Assembly (NCBI GenBank): GCA_965196605.1
Contig: CBDAKK010000008.1
Location: 372,001 to 436,000, forward strand
Reading direction: 5' to 3'
Source: CBDAKK01 sp965196605
GTDB lineage: Bacteria; Spirochaetota; Spirochaetia; WTKD01; G963693115
Length of the DNA: 64,000 nucleotides
Every line of letters starts with the position of its first letter. The first letter of the stretch is position 1. A model generated the notes under the pieces. The model worked only from the letters and a program-made list of their open reading frames with translations, was not told the DNA's origin and searched no databases. The translations under genes and the position numbers were made by a program. Below are positions 36,308 to 44,819 of this stretch, in pieces.

Positions 36308-37945
36308 ATGGTACAACAAAAAAACAAGCCAGTGAAACACGGCGGAAAATACGTATTTGTAACGGGCGGAGTTTGTTCTTCGCTGGGTAAGGGCATTGCT
36401 GCTTCATCAATAGGCTGCCTTTTAGAAATGTGCGGCTACGCGGTTCAAATGATAAAGATAGATCCTTACATCAACGTGGATGCGGGTACCATGAGTCCCT
36501 ATCAGCACGGTGAGGTGTACGTAACGGACGACAAGACTGAGGCAGACTTGGACTTGGGCAACTACGAACGCTTTACTTCTGCGCCCATGAGCAAGGACAA
36601 TTCCATAACAACGGGGCAAATATACCAAGAAGTTATACAGGGTGAGCGTGAGGGGCGCTACCTCGGGCGCACGGTGCAAGTTATTCCCCATATTTCGGAT
36701 TGCATTAAGTCGCGCATACTGCGCGTGGGTTCTGCGGCAGAGGTTGACATTACCATCATTGAAGTGGGCGGCACGGTGGGCGACATAGAGTCTTTTCCCT
36801 TTTTGGAAGCCCTGCGGCAAATAATTCACGATAATCCGCAAGACACATGCACGGTGCATTTGACACTTTTGCCCGATTTGTCGAACGGCGAACTCAAAAC
36901 AAAACCGACGCAGCATTCTATTAAGGAGTTGCGTTCTGCGGGCATACAACCTGATTGCATCATGTGCCGCTCGGATGCCCCAGTAAGCGAGGAGTACCTT
37001 TCAAAAATAGAGCGTTCAAGCGATGTGCGCCGTGATGGGGTTATTTCTGCACATAATGAGACGCCAATTTATAACATTCCCTTTGTCTACGAAGAGCAAA
37101 AAGTCGATGCGCTCATACTGCGTCGTTTGTCTTTGCCCGTACGTAACAAAATTGCAGAGCGCGTGAATAAGTGGAAGCAGGTTGTTTCAACCTACAGGAA
37201 TGCAGAAAAAACGGTAACCATAGGCATGGTGGGCAAGTATGTGGAGTTAAGTGATGCCTACAGGTCTGTGGATGAAGCCCTTGTGCACGGGGGCATTAAA
37301 AACAAGGTCAAAACGCGCATAGTAAAAATAGATTCTGAAACGCTAGAAAAAAAGAGGAAAGAGACACAGGGGCTTTTAGGTGAGCTTGATGGTGTTTTAG
37401 TGCCCGGTGGCTTTGGGCAGCGCGGCGCATTAGGAATGATTTATGCTGCTGAGTGGGCGCGTACAAATAATGTGCCGTATTTTGGCATATGCCTCGGTTT
37501 GCAAATAATGGTCATAGAATATGCGCGTAATGTGCTGGGGTTTAAGGATGCCGACAGCACGGAGTTTAAGCCTGAAACCAAGCACCCCGTCATAAGCCTA
37601 CTGACCGAGCAAAAAAACGTGGTAGTATACGGCGCGTCCATGCGTCTCGGTGCTAATATTTCAGTCTTGCAAGAAGGCTCGCTTATTCACCAGCTCTACG
37701 GCAAAAAGAATATTTCAGAACGTCACCGCCACCGCTACGAAGTTTCTTCGGAATTTGTAGAGGTTTTGGAGGGTGCGGGGCTTATTCCTACGGGCAAAAC
37801 GCAGGACAGCTCTTTGGTAGAAAGCGTGGAGTGGAAGAACCACCGTTGGGGACTTGGGGTGCAGTTCCACCCTGAATTTACCTCAAAGCCCATTAAACCG
37901 CATCCCTTGTTCTCGGGGTTTATAAAGGCATGTTTAGAAAAATAG
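36308..37945 (+). CDS. pyrG: CTP synthase
   Basis: It makes CTP from UTP with glutamine. The amidoligase half shows KYVFVTGGVCSSLGKGIAASSIG and DPYINVDAGTMSPYQHGEVYVTDD, and the glutaminase half has the nucleophile GICLGLQIMVIEYAR and the dyad QFHPEFTSKP. Length (545 residues from this start) is normal. The upstream in-frame extension reads through lipB and is rejected. The 3' end overlaps lptC by 16 bp, making a pyrG-lptC-lptA unit. Confidence 0.95.
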   Translation: MVQQKNKPVKHGGKYVFVTGGVCSSLGKGIAASSIGCLLEMCGYAVQMIKIDPYINVDAGTMSPYQHGEVYVTDDKTEADLDLGNYERFTSAPMSKDNSITTGQIYQEVIQGEREGRYLGRTVQVIPHISDCIKSRILRVGSAAEVDITIIEVGGTVGDIESFPFLEALRQIIHDNPQDTCTVHLTLLPDLSNGELKTKPTQHSIKELRSAGIQPDCIMCRSDAPVSEEYLSKIERSSDVRRDGVISAHNETPIYNIPFVYEEQKVDALILRRLSLPVRNKIAERVNKWKQVVSTYRNAEKTVTIGMVGKYVELSDAYRSVDEALVHGGIKNKVKTRIVKIDSETLEKKRKETQGLLGELDGVLVPGGFGQRGALGMIYAAEWARTNNVPYFGICLGLQIMVIEYARNVLGFKDADSTEFKPETKHPVISLLTEQKNVVVYGASMRLGANISVLQEGSLIHQLYGKKNISERHRHRYEVSSEFVEVLEGAGLIPTGKTQDSSLVESVEWKNHRWGLGVQFHPEFTSKPIKPHPLFSGFIKACLEK

Positions 37946-38481
37946 TACAACTTCATTGTCTCATAGGCTTACTCCTAAGCGTAGTTTCTTGTAGCTATGA
38001 CTACAAGCAGGGTGATGTTGCAGAAGACCTTGATGAATCAAAGCCAGACATTGTGATGGAAGATGTTTCATTAAGTTTTGTGCGGGGCACTACGGTTATT
38101 ATGAACGCGAAAAAAATTGAGCTTTATTCAAAACGTAAAATGCAAGAGATGAGCGATCTTACGTTTAAGGAAATTGATAGCAAGGGCGAAGTGCGCATGG
38201 AAGGCAAGGCTAAGAGCGCGTTTGTTGAAACCGATACAAATAATGTGACTATAGTAGGTGAGTTTTACGCGCGTTCTAGTCAGGACGAGGCTACTATAAA
38301 AACAAAGTATCTTACTTGGAATGACGAGGAGCGTCGTATTGAAGGGAGTCCCACGGAGTTAGTAACCGTAACGCGTGATGACGAGTCTGAAATATCTGGC
38401 TATGGTTTTGTTGCGGATGCAAAGAAGCGTACGCTTTCTTTGACCAAAGAAGTTCAAGGAAGTCTCACTGTCGATGAGTAG
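37930..38481 (+). CDS. lptC: LPS export periplasmic protein LptC-like lipoprotein
   Basis: A 183-residue protein with a signal ending LLSVVSC, a good spirochaetal lipobox, then an OstA-like beta-jellyroll (MEDVSLSFVRGTTVIMNAKKIELYSKRKMQEM .. SGYGFVADAKKRTLSL). In the Lpt bridge this component hands lipopolysaccharide or a related glycolipid from LptB's transporter to LptA. Classical LptC has a membrane helix; the lipoprotein form occurs in several lineages. It overlaps pyrG upstream and lptA downstream (8 bp), so the three are coupled. Confidence 0.75.
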   Translation: MFRKIVQLHCLIGLLLSVVSCSYDYKQGDVAEDLDESKPDIVMEDVSLSFVRGTTVIMNAKKIELYSKRKMQEMSDLTFKEIDSKGEVRMEGKAKSAFVETDTNNVTIVGEFYARSSQDEATIKTKYLTWNDEERRIEGSPTELVTVTRDDESEISGYGFVADAKKRTLSLTKEVQGSLTVDE

Positions 38482-39331
38482 GCGCATGTTTTTTCAGCGC
38501 TGCGCATGCGTGGTAGCGCTTAGTTTTTTTATGTACACGCACACTCACGCTGAGCGCAAAGTTTTTACTTTTTCTGCAAACAGCACCTCAGCGAACCTCG
38601 CAGAAGGCAAGGAGTTTACCAAGCTTAGTGGGAATGCAGAAGTTACTGCGGATGATGTGCGCATACGCGCGGATGAAATAGAGCTGTATGGAGATGATTT
38701 TCAATTTGCGGAAGTGTCCGGGCGCTTTGAAGCGTATGATATAAAAAACGACTTTGTACTTGAAGGCAATTCATTGTTTTACGACAGGCAGGAAAAGCTT
38801 TTGCGAGCAGAAGGCAATATTATTATGAAGGACAACAAGAATGACCTCATAATACGCGCAAGTTTTTTGGAGTCAAAGGAAGACGGAAAATTTATGGTGG
38901 TGCAGCTGGGCGTGCGCATGACCAAAAAAGATGAATTAAGCGCTCGCAGTGAATTTGTGACCTATTACCGAGAAACCGATGAAATTGAAATGTCGGGTTT
39001 CCCTTACGCGCTTTGGAAAGATGACGAATACAGTGCTAATAGAATTACGATAAACTTGGAGACAGACGAAGTCCAGCTCTCTGGGAAGGTGACTGGCTCA
39101 ATTTCAACCAAGGCTGAGGATGAAGAAACAGAGGCTGAGGATAAAGAGACAGGCGGGGAAAAAGAAGACGCTGCTACATCAGAAGAGAAGCAAAATGAAC
39201 AAGATAAGGGCACTGCAAGAGACAAACCAGATGCGGATGCTGAACTCAAAAGCGAAGATGCACCAACAAATAGTGTAGAAAGTAGTGGTGAGGCACAAAA
39301 ATCAACAGGGGCTGCAAGTGATGCTCCGTAA
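38474..39331 (+). CDS. lptA: LptA/OstA-like periplasmic LPS-transport protein
   Basis: It has a signal peptide (FFMYTHTHAERK) and repeated OstA strands (FTKLSGNAEVTADDVRIRADEIELYGDD, LLRAEGNIIMKDNKNDLIIRA, EIEMSGFPYALWKDDEYSANRITINLETDEVQLSG). The last 75 residues are an acidic, Glu/Ala/Asp-rich, probably disordered tail with no counterpart in E. coli LptA. It would form the periplasmic bridge between LptC and the outer membrane. LptD is not in the window. Confidence 0.78.
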   Translation: MSRRMFFQRCACVVALSFFMYTHTHAERKVFTFSANSTSANLAEGKEFTKLSGNAEVTADDVRIRADEIELYGDDFQFAEVSGRFEAYDIKNDFVLEGNSLFYDRQEKLLRAEGNIIMKDNKNDLIIRASFLESKEDGKFMVVQLGVRMTKKDELSARSEFVTYYRETDEIEMSGFPYALWKDDEYSANRITINLETDEVQLSGKVTGSISTKAEDEETEAEDKETGGEKEDAATSEEKQNEQDKGTARDKPDADAELKSEDAPTNSVESSGEAQKSTGAASDAP

Positions 39332-39428
39332 TATCGTAGCGGAACTTATCATTGTTTTTGTTATGGGGAATTAAGAAAGATGTACTTTATACCATTCGTC
39401 TGTAACTTTACATTAAAGAGGAAATATC

Positions 39429-40448
39429 ATGCCTGAGAAAAAGAGTACGAAAAAACCAAGTAGTCCCAAGCCTGAGAGTGCGCCTAGCACAGAGTCTATA
39501 GAAAATACAAAAGATACAAAAAATCAAGAAGTAAAACCTGCGCGCGCAACGAGTAGCGCATCAGCAAAAGCAACAACGAGAAAGCGCGTTAGTGCTGTTG
39601 TGTCCACTAAGTCCGCTACAAAGCCCGTGCTAGCGCCGCCTCCTATAAGCGAAAAGCCCTCACGCAAAGATGAGATGCAACATGACGAGTACGTAGTGCC
39701 TCATGTGGCGCTGCCTTCTCGGCATTCCTTTGAAATAGTGGTGAAAAATTTACATAAGCATTTTGGGAAAAAGAAAGCAGTAAATGGAGTAAGCTTTAAT
39801 ATACACTCAAGCGAAATGGTCGGCATTTTAGGTCCAAATGGTGCGGGGAAAACTACGGCGTTTTACATGATAGTAGGGTTTCTAAAACCAACCGCAGGTA
39901 GCATTATGCTTAATAACGTAGACATTACGAATTATCCCATGTATAAACGCGCACAACTTGGCATCGCATATCTCCCTCAAGAAGCATCGGTCTTCCGACA
40001 ACTTTCGGTGGAAAAAAACATTATGGCTGTTTTACAAACTATAAAAACTATGTCGAGTAAGGAACGTAAGCACCGTCTCGATGAACTCTTACATGAGTTT
40101 GGTATTGTACAGCTACGCAAGCAAAAAGCCTACACGCTCTCTGGTGGTGAGCGCAGACGAACGGAAATAGCGCGATGTATGGCATTAAACCCCAAGTTTA
40201 TTTTGCTCGATGAGCCTTTTACTGGCATAGACCCTAAGGCGCGCCACGAATTGAAACAAATTATAGCTTCTTTAAGTAAGCGAAACGTCGGGGTACTTAT
40301 TACCGACCACAACGAACGAGATACCCTCTCAATAATCGATAGAGCCTTCATAGTATACAACGGCAAAATTATAATAGGCGGTTCACGCGATGAAATTGTA
40401 CAAAATGTACGAGCTCGTGAAGTATATTTAGGCGAACATTACGATTGA
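39429..40448 (+). CDS. lptB: LPS export ABC transporter ATP-binding protein LptB
   Basis: The ATPase core begins near residue 100 (FEIVVKNLHKHFGKKKAVNGV) with Walker A GPNGAGKTT, the Q-loop YLPQEASVFRQL characteristic of LptB, signature LSGGERRRTEIAR and Walker B FILLDEPFTGIDP. A 100-residue N-terminal Lys/Ser/Thr/Pro-rich extension precedes it, absent from ordinary LptB (about 240 residues). The start after AGAGGAAATATC is well supported, so the extension is probably translated. A 97-bp gap separates it from lptA. Confidence 0.9.
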   Translation: MPEKKSTKKPSSPKPESAPSTESIENTKDTKNQEVKPARATSSASAKATTRKRVSAVVSTKSATKPVLAPPPISEKPSRKDEMQHDEYVVPHVALPSRHSFEIVVKNLHKHFGKKKAVNGVSFNIHSSEMVGILGPNGAGKTTAFYMIVGFLKPTAGSIMLNNVDITNYPMYKRAQLGIAYLPQEASVFRQLSVEKNIMAVLQTIKTMSSKERKHRLDELLHEFGIVQLRKQKAYTLSGGERRRTEIARCMALNPKFILLDEPFTGIDPKARHELKQIIASLSKRNVGVLITDHNERDTLSIIDRAFIVYNGKIIIGGSRDEIVQNVRAREVYLGEHYD

Positions 40449-40780
40449 ATCTTTTTGAGTTTATACATTCATTTTCATACAGGATATTCTCATTTCATCA
40501 AAATAATCTTCAAATTCAAAAAAGAAAAACAGAAACATTTTATTTTTTTCTAATATAATAATTAAAATAAACTCAAAAATAACAAATAATGCTCAGAAAA
40601 GTAATGCATAAAAATCATTTCTTATTTTTAATGAAATTTTTATAAATAAGGGGTGTACGTTTGCAATTACTAGTACTATATTATGAATAACGGAAAGATA
40701 GAGGGTATAAACATAAATATTTATAAAAATTTTATTCTACTACCATCAATGTGAGAATATATACTCAAGAGGTAATTATT
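40449..40780. other. AT-rich intergenic region upstream of DeoR regulator
   Basis: About 330 bp of over 75% A+T with no repeat-island modules and no open frame of note. Curved A-tracts and several possible -10 boxes (TATAAT at about 40553, TATATT at about 40678) could serve the regulator gene. No terminator with a clear stem is visible after lptB. Confidence 0.5.
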
Positions 40781-41554
40781 ATGAACAACGATATGAGGAA
40801 ATCTGACAGCATTGTTGAATATATTGGAAAAAAAGAAAAGGTATTCACGCGAGAGTTGGTGCGCGAATTTGGTGTTTCTGTGCCAACAGTGCATCGCGCC
40901 TTTGATAAAATGGAGCGCAAAAATGAAATAAAGCGCATACACGGTGGCGCCATATCTCTGATAAACAAGCGCGAATCTTTGTTTGAAAAGCGGCTTAAAA
41001 TAAAACGTGCGCAGAAGAAGTCTATATGCGCGTACGTAGCTGAAAAATTTATAAACGAGGGCGACATTATAGGACTAGACGGAGGAACCACTGGGTATGA
41101 TATTGTCGACCACATAAGGGTGAGTAACTTAAGTATTATTTCCAATGGCTTGAACCTTGCAAACCATGCGGCACAAGTAATGCCCCACGCCAACATTATG
41201 TGCGCAGGTGGCATGTTGCGTCCACAACTCTCTGCATGTGCGGGTACTGATTGTATGACTTTTTTGCGTGATAAGAAAATTACAACATTCATACTCACCT
41301 GCTCAGGCATAGACGTGCAAAATGATGCAATTTATGAAGAAGATTCGCTTTTAGGAGAAATAAAACGCGCGATGATATCTATTGCGTCTCGCGTAGTTTT
41401 GCTGATTACCAGCAATAAAATAAACGTCCCTTCGTTTACGTATCTTACCAATATTTCTTCGGTTGATGATATAGTATGCGATGCAGAAGTAGAATCCGAA
41501 TTATTGCAAGCCCTTGGTCCTAAGCCTAAGCTGCACATAGCGCCACCTCTCTAG
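40781..41554 (+). CDS. DeoR-family transcriptional regulator
   Basis: A 257-residue protein with an N-terminal helix-turn-helix (VEYIGKKEKVFTRELVREFGVSVPTVHRAFDKMERKNEIKRIHGGAI) and the sugar-phosphate-sensing domain of DeoR regulators (IGLDGGTTGYDIVDHI, LSIISNGLNLANHA, GGMLRPQLSACAGT, LTCSGIDVQNDAIYEEDSLLGEIKRAMI). The family represses sugar catabolic operons and senses phosphorylated sugars. No target operon is adjacent, so the effector is unknown. The start follows GAGGTAATTATT. Confidence 0.85.
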   Translation: MNNDMRKSDSIVEYIGKKEKVFTRELVREFGVSVPTVHRAFDKMERKNEIKRIHGGAISLINKRESLFEKRLKIKRAQKKSICAYVAEKFINEGDIIGLDGGTTGYDIVDHIRVSNLSIISNGLNLANHAAQVMPHANIMCAGGMLRPQLSACAGTDCMTFLRDKKITTFILTCSGIDVQNDAIYEEDSLLGEIKRAMISIASRVVLLITSNKINVPSFTYLTNISSVDDIVCDAEVESELLQALGPKPKLHIAPPL

Positions 41555-41573
41555 GTGGATACATATGTATAGT

Positions 41574-42972
41574 TTTTGTGGGGGAGCTGCCCCACACCCC
41601 CCCTTGGGGTATCACGCGGTACTGCGCTATACGCGAGTAGGCTGCACACCGTATGTATTCTGCTTATGCAGTATTGCGTGAACGCCTCTTGTTGCCAAGA
41701 CGCAACAGCAAATAAGCAATATATTCGGATGGCCGTACTTTCTTTTTTCTTTTTTCAAAAAGAAAAAAGAAAGGTACCAAAGAAAAAAGAAAAAGAAGTA
41801 GTTCAGCGCTGCGCGTCTTGAGTGCTATGCACAGGTTGCTTTGTTTTTTGCTCACACTTTTTGTACCCTCCATGGCACGGCTGTGATGACGCAAAAAGAG
41901 TCGAGAGCGTAGCGAACGGGTGCAAACTACTGCATAAGTGCCGCGATGCGGCACAAACATGGAACTTGCACCAAAGAAAGTACCAAAAAAAGAGTCGGGA
42001 GCCGTTAGGCGAGCGGCTAGAAACGTTACATGGAGCGGAGCAAACGACCGCCCCAATGGACGGGGCTAAGGGGGCGCCATGGACGGTGCGACACAGAATT
42101 GGAACTTATAGCAAAAAACCTCCTGTGTGCTAAAGCAGTAATGACATAGATACTGTGCGCAAGTATGAAAAAGCACCAAAGAAAGTACCAAAGTCACGAT
42201 AGCGAGGGGATGCAAACCTATTGCATAAGCGCTTTGTGGGGGGAAGCTGCCCCCACAGCCCCGAGCATTCAGTGAACGCCTTTTGTGCTTACGCGCGTGT
42301 AAGCTAACGCCGTGTGTATTCTGCTGGCGCAGTGTATGAGCGCTTTCTGTGGCTAAGACGCTAGCGCGGTATGTCAGCCTTCGGATAGCTGTACTTTCTT
42401 TTCTTTTTGTGCGACGCTCACGAGCGTAGCGAGGGGATGCAAACTATTGCATAAGCACCGCTGTGCGGTGCAAACATGGAGCTTGCATCAAAAGAAAAGA
42501 AAGAAGAGTACCAAAGAAAAAAAGTCGAGAACGCGAAGCGTGAACGGCTAGAAACAATTAAATAAGTGTCGCAACGCGACACAAAGATGGAGCTTATAGC
42601 AAAAGCCGCTGTGGGGGCACGCCCCCACACCCCCGAGCATTCAGCAAACGCTTTTTGTGCCGTTCTGGGACGTGCGGGTGACATTCACAAGCGTAGCGAG
42701 GGGGTGCTGACATTCAGATTGCGGAGCGCAGCGTAGCAAAAATGGAGTACTCGCACCAAAGAAAAACATCCTGTGGGGCTACGCCATAGGGAGCGAGAGA
42801 CAAGCGCAACTATGCAGAAAGTATCAAAAAGTCGAGAGCGCGAAAAGCGACGCTCGCGTCATGGATGGTACAAATAGCGTGAGCAACACACCGCATGAGC
42901 CATGACACAGAAAGACGCGCGTAGCGCGGTATCGTGTGATACCCGGTGGGGGTGTGAGTGCTTGCCCCCGTA
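41574..42972. repeat. Composite repeat island F (largest)
   Basis: No gene is credible in 41555-43025. It is bounded by outward-facing G-rich modules (41574-41607 and 42945-42972), with two more inside (42235-42270, 42609-42640). It includes a variant polypyrimidine hairpin (41735-41777), a CCCTCCATGGCACGG palindrome (about 41865), the GTGCCGCGATGCGGCAC module (about 41935), an extended stem module with CCGCCCCAATGGACGGGGC (42020-42100), the GCACCGCTGTGCGGTGC variant (about 42455), and the GTGTCGCAACGCGACAC variant (about 42560). Confidence 0.8.
41735..41777. repeat. Polypyrimidine/polypurine hairpin, variant copy 5
   Basis: Arms GTACTTTCTTTTTTC.. and ..GAAAAAAGAAAGGTAC pair over about 20 bp with one bulged G and almost no loop. 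The orientation is inverted relative to copies 1, 2, 4 and 6 (flank TTCGGATGGCC on the left). Confidence 0.75.
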
Positions 42973-43013
42973 TAAACATAATACAGTCGCGTACATGGAT
43001 GGTATATCTTTGA

Positions 43014-43019
43014 TACAAT
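43014..43019 (+). promoter_or_regulatory. -10 box TACAAT six bases before pyruvate kinase
   Basis: TACAAT, the spacer GCAAAT, then ATG. No Shine-Dalgarno sequence lies in the spacer or just upstream, so the message is probably leaderless. Confidence 0.55.
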
Positions 43020-43025
43020 GCAAAT

Positions 43026-44819
43026 ATGTCAATTACGAATATACAGAAGAAAAAAACAAAAATAGTTGCAACGCTAGGGCCTGCTTGTCATGATGCCGAT
43101 GTGCTTGTGAAAATGATACGTGCAGGCATGAACTGCGCTCGGTTTAATTTTAGTCATGGTTCTCATGAAGAGCATTTTGAGCGATTACAACTGCTGCGAA
43201 AGGCAGAAAAAATAACAGGACAAAATATTGCAATTATGCTTGACACCATGGGCCCGGAAATACGGACGGGTAAACTAGAGGGTAAGGATGTCTTGCTTGA
43301 AGAGGGGAAGACTATAGCAATTTCGGGTGCAGTTGAAAAAACAAATGAGCAAGTAATTGCACTCTCGTATGCACACATACACAAGGAAGTGCAGCCCGGT
43401 GCAGTATTCAAAATTGCAGATGGTTCGATAGTTTTGGAAGTGCAGTCTCTTGAAAACACAAAGCTTATATGCAAAATTGTCAAGGGTGGATTGTTGGGTG
43501 CACGCAAAAACGTGAATGTTCCCGGTGTAAAAATAAATTTGCCGAGCCTCACAAAAAAAGATATAGATGATATTTTCTTTGCTATAGAAAACAAATACGA
43601 CTATATCGCAGCATCATTTATACGTAACATAGGAGACGTTATTGCTATACGCGCCATTTTGTCAGAGAAGGACAGCACCATACGCATAATTTCGAAAATA
43701 GAAGATCAAGAAGGTCTTGATAATTTTGAAGGTATTCTTCAAGTCTCAGATGGAATTATGGTAGCGCGCGGAGATCTTGCAGAGCAAATTCCCTCTGAAG
43801 AAATTCCTTTGCGACAAAAGAGCATGATAAAAGCATGCAATAGAAGTCAAAGGTTTGCAATAACGGCCACACAAATGCTACAGTCCATGGAGACATCTGC
43901 TGTGCCAACCCGCGCAGAGTTAACTGATGTTGCAAACGCAATATTTGATGGAACAGATGCGCTCATGCTTTCAGGTGAGTCGGCAAAGGGTAAGTATCCC
44001 GTAGAAGCAATTGAAACTATGTCGCGCGTTTCGTTAACCGTAGAGTCTTCAGCGCAATTTCAAGAGCATATGCGTACTACCTCATTTTCTCATACTCGCG
44101 AAATATTTACAGAAAGTTCTGCGGATGAGTCGATAATAGCAGCGGCGCAAATAGTAGCGGACAAGTCTAAAGCCAAGGCCATTGCTTGCCCAACCTTAAC
44201 GGGCAACACACCGCGTCACATATCGTCCTTGCGTCCTACCAATCAGCACATCATAGCAACATGTCACAGAGAATACGTGTGTAGACAATTGCTTCTCGTA
44301 TGGGGTGTTATTCCCGTGCTTACCAAGGCAGGAAAAACTAATAAAGAAATTATAGACACAACTATTGAGGCAAGTAGTAGCTTAGGCTTTTTAGATAAAA
44401 ACGAAAAGCTTATCATCGTAGCGGGGCTGCCCATTAATAAACCGCTCATGGTTAACACCATACAAATGCACTTCAACGGCAAGGTGCTACTTCGCGGCCG
44501 ACAGGGCATAGGACCCATAGTCAAAGGAAAGATAGTCCACGTCTCAAGCCCCGGGCAAATATCTGCCCACGCAGCAGCACATAAAGATGAAGAATTCATA
44601 TACATTACGCATCAGCTTACCTATAATATGCTGCCCATGCTCTCAGGCGTGTCGGGGCTCATAGTACAGCAGCGTGCAGAAGTACCATTTGAAATACTAA
44701 GAAAACAATATCCCAACCTTGCTTGCCTTGCATATGTAAATGAGCTTACATTTCATGAGCTTCAAGAAGGGCAAGAAATCATCATATCTGGAAAAGAAAA
44801 ATTTGCCTATGAAGCATAA
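43026..44819 (+). CDS. pyk: Pyruvate kinase with degenerate C-terminal PEP-utiliser domain
   Basis: The glycolytic enzyme is recognisable by KIVATLGPAC, NCARFNFSHGSHEEH, MLDTMGPEIRTGKL, ISKIEDQEGLDNF, MVARGDLAEQIPSEEIP, and SGESAKGKYPVEA. After the usual C-terminal regulatory domain (to about residue 475) comes an extra domain of about 110 residues resembling the swivelling PEP-utilising domain (GKIVHVSSPGQIS, YITHQLTYNMLPMLSGVSGLIVQQ), but the catalytic TSHAA is replaced by a segment without His. Bacillus-type pyruvate kinases carry a similar extension. It overlaps the next gene by 11 bp. Confidence 0.92.
   Translation: MSITNIQKKKTKIVATLGPACHDADVLVKMIRAGMNCARFNFSHGSHEEHFERLQLLRKAEKITGQNIAIMLDTMGPEIRTGKLEGKDVLLEEGKTIAISGAVEKTNEQVIALSYAHIHKEVQPGAVFKIADGSIVLEVQSLENTKLICKIVKGGLLGARKNVNVPGVKINLPSLTKKDIDDIFFAIENKYDYIAASFIRNIGDVIAIRAILSEKDSTIRIISKIEDQEGLDNFEGILQVSDGIMVARGDLAEQIPSEEIPLRQKSMIKACNRSQRFAITATQMLQSMETSAVPTRAELTDVANAIFDGTDALMLSGESAKGKYPVEAIETMSRVSLTVESSAQFQEHMRTTSFSHTREIFTESSADESIIAAAQIVADKSKAKAIACPTLTGNTPRHISSLRPTNQHIIATCHREYVCRQLLLVWGVIPVLTKAGKTNKEIIDTTIEASSSLGFLDKNEKLIIVAGLPINKPLMVNTIQMHFNGKVLLRGRQGIGPIVKGKIVHVSSPGQISAHAAAHKDEEFIYITHQLTYNMLPMLSGVSGLIVQQRAEVPFEILRKQYPNLACLAYVNELTFHELQEGQEIIISGKEKFAYEA

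Noticed and set aside
40449..40780. Small RNA or riboswitch upstream of the DeoR gene
   Set aside because: The region is AT-rich without a convincing conserved stem arrangement, so no named element can be supported.
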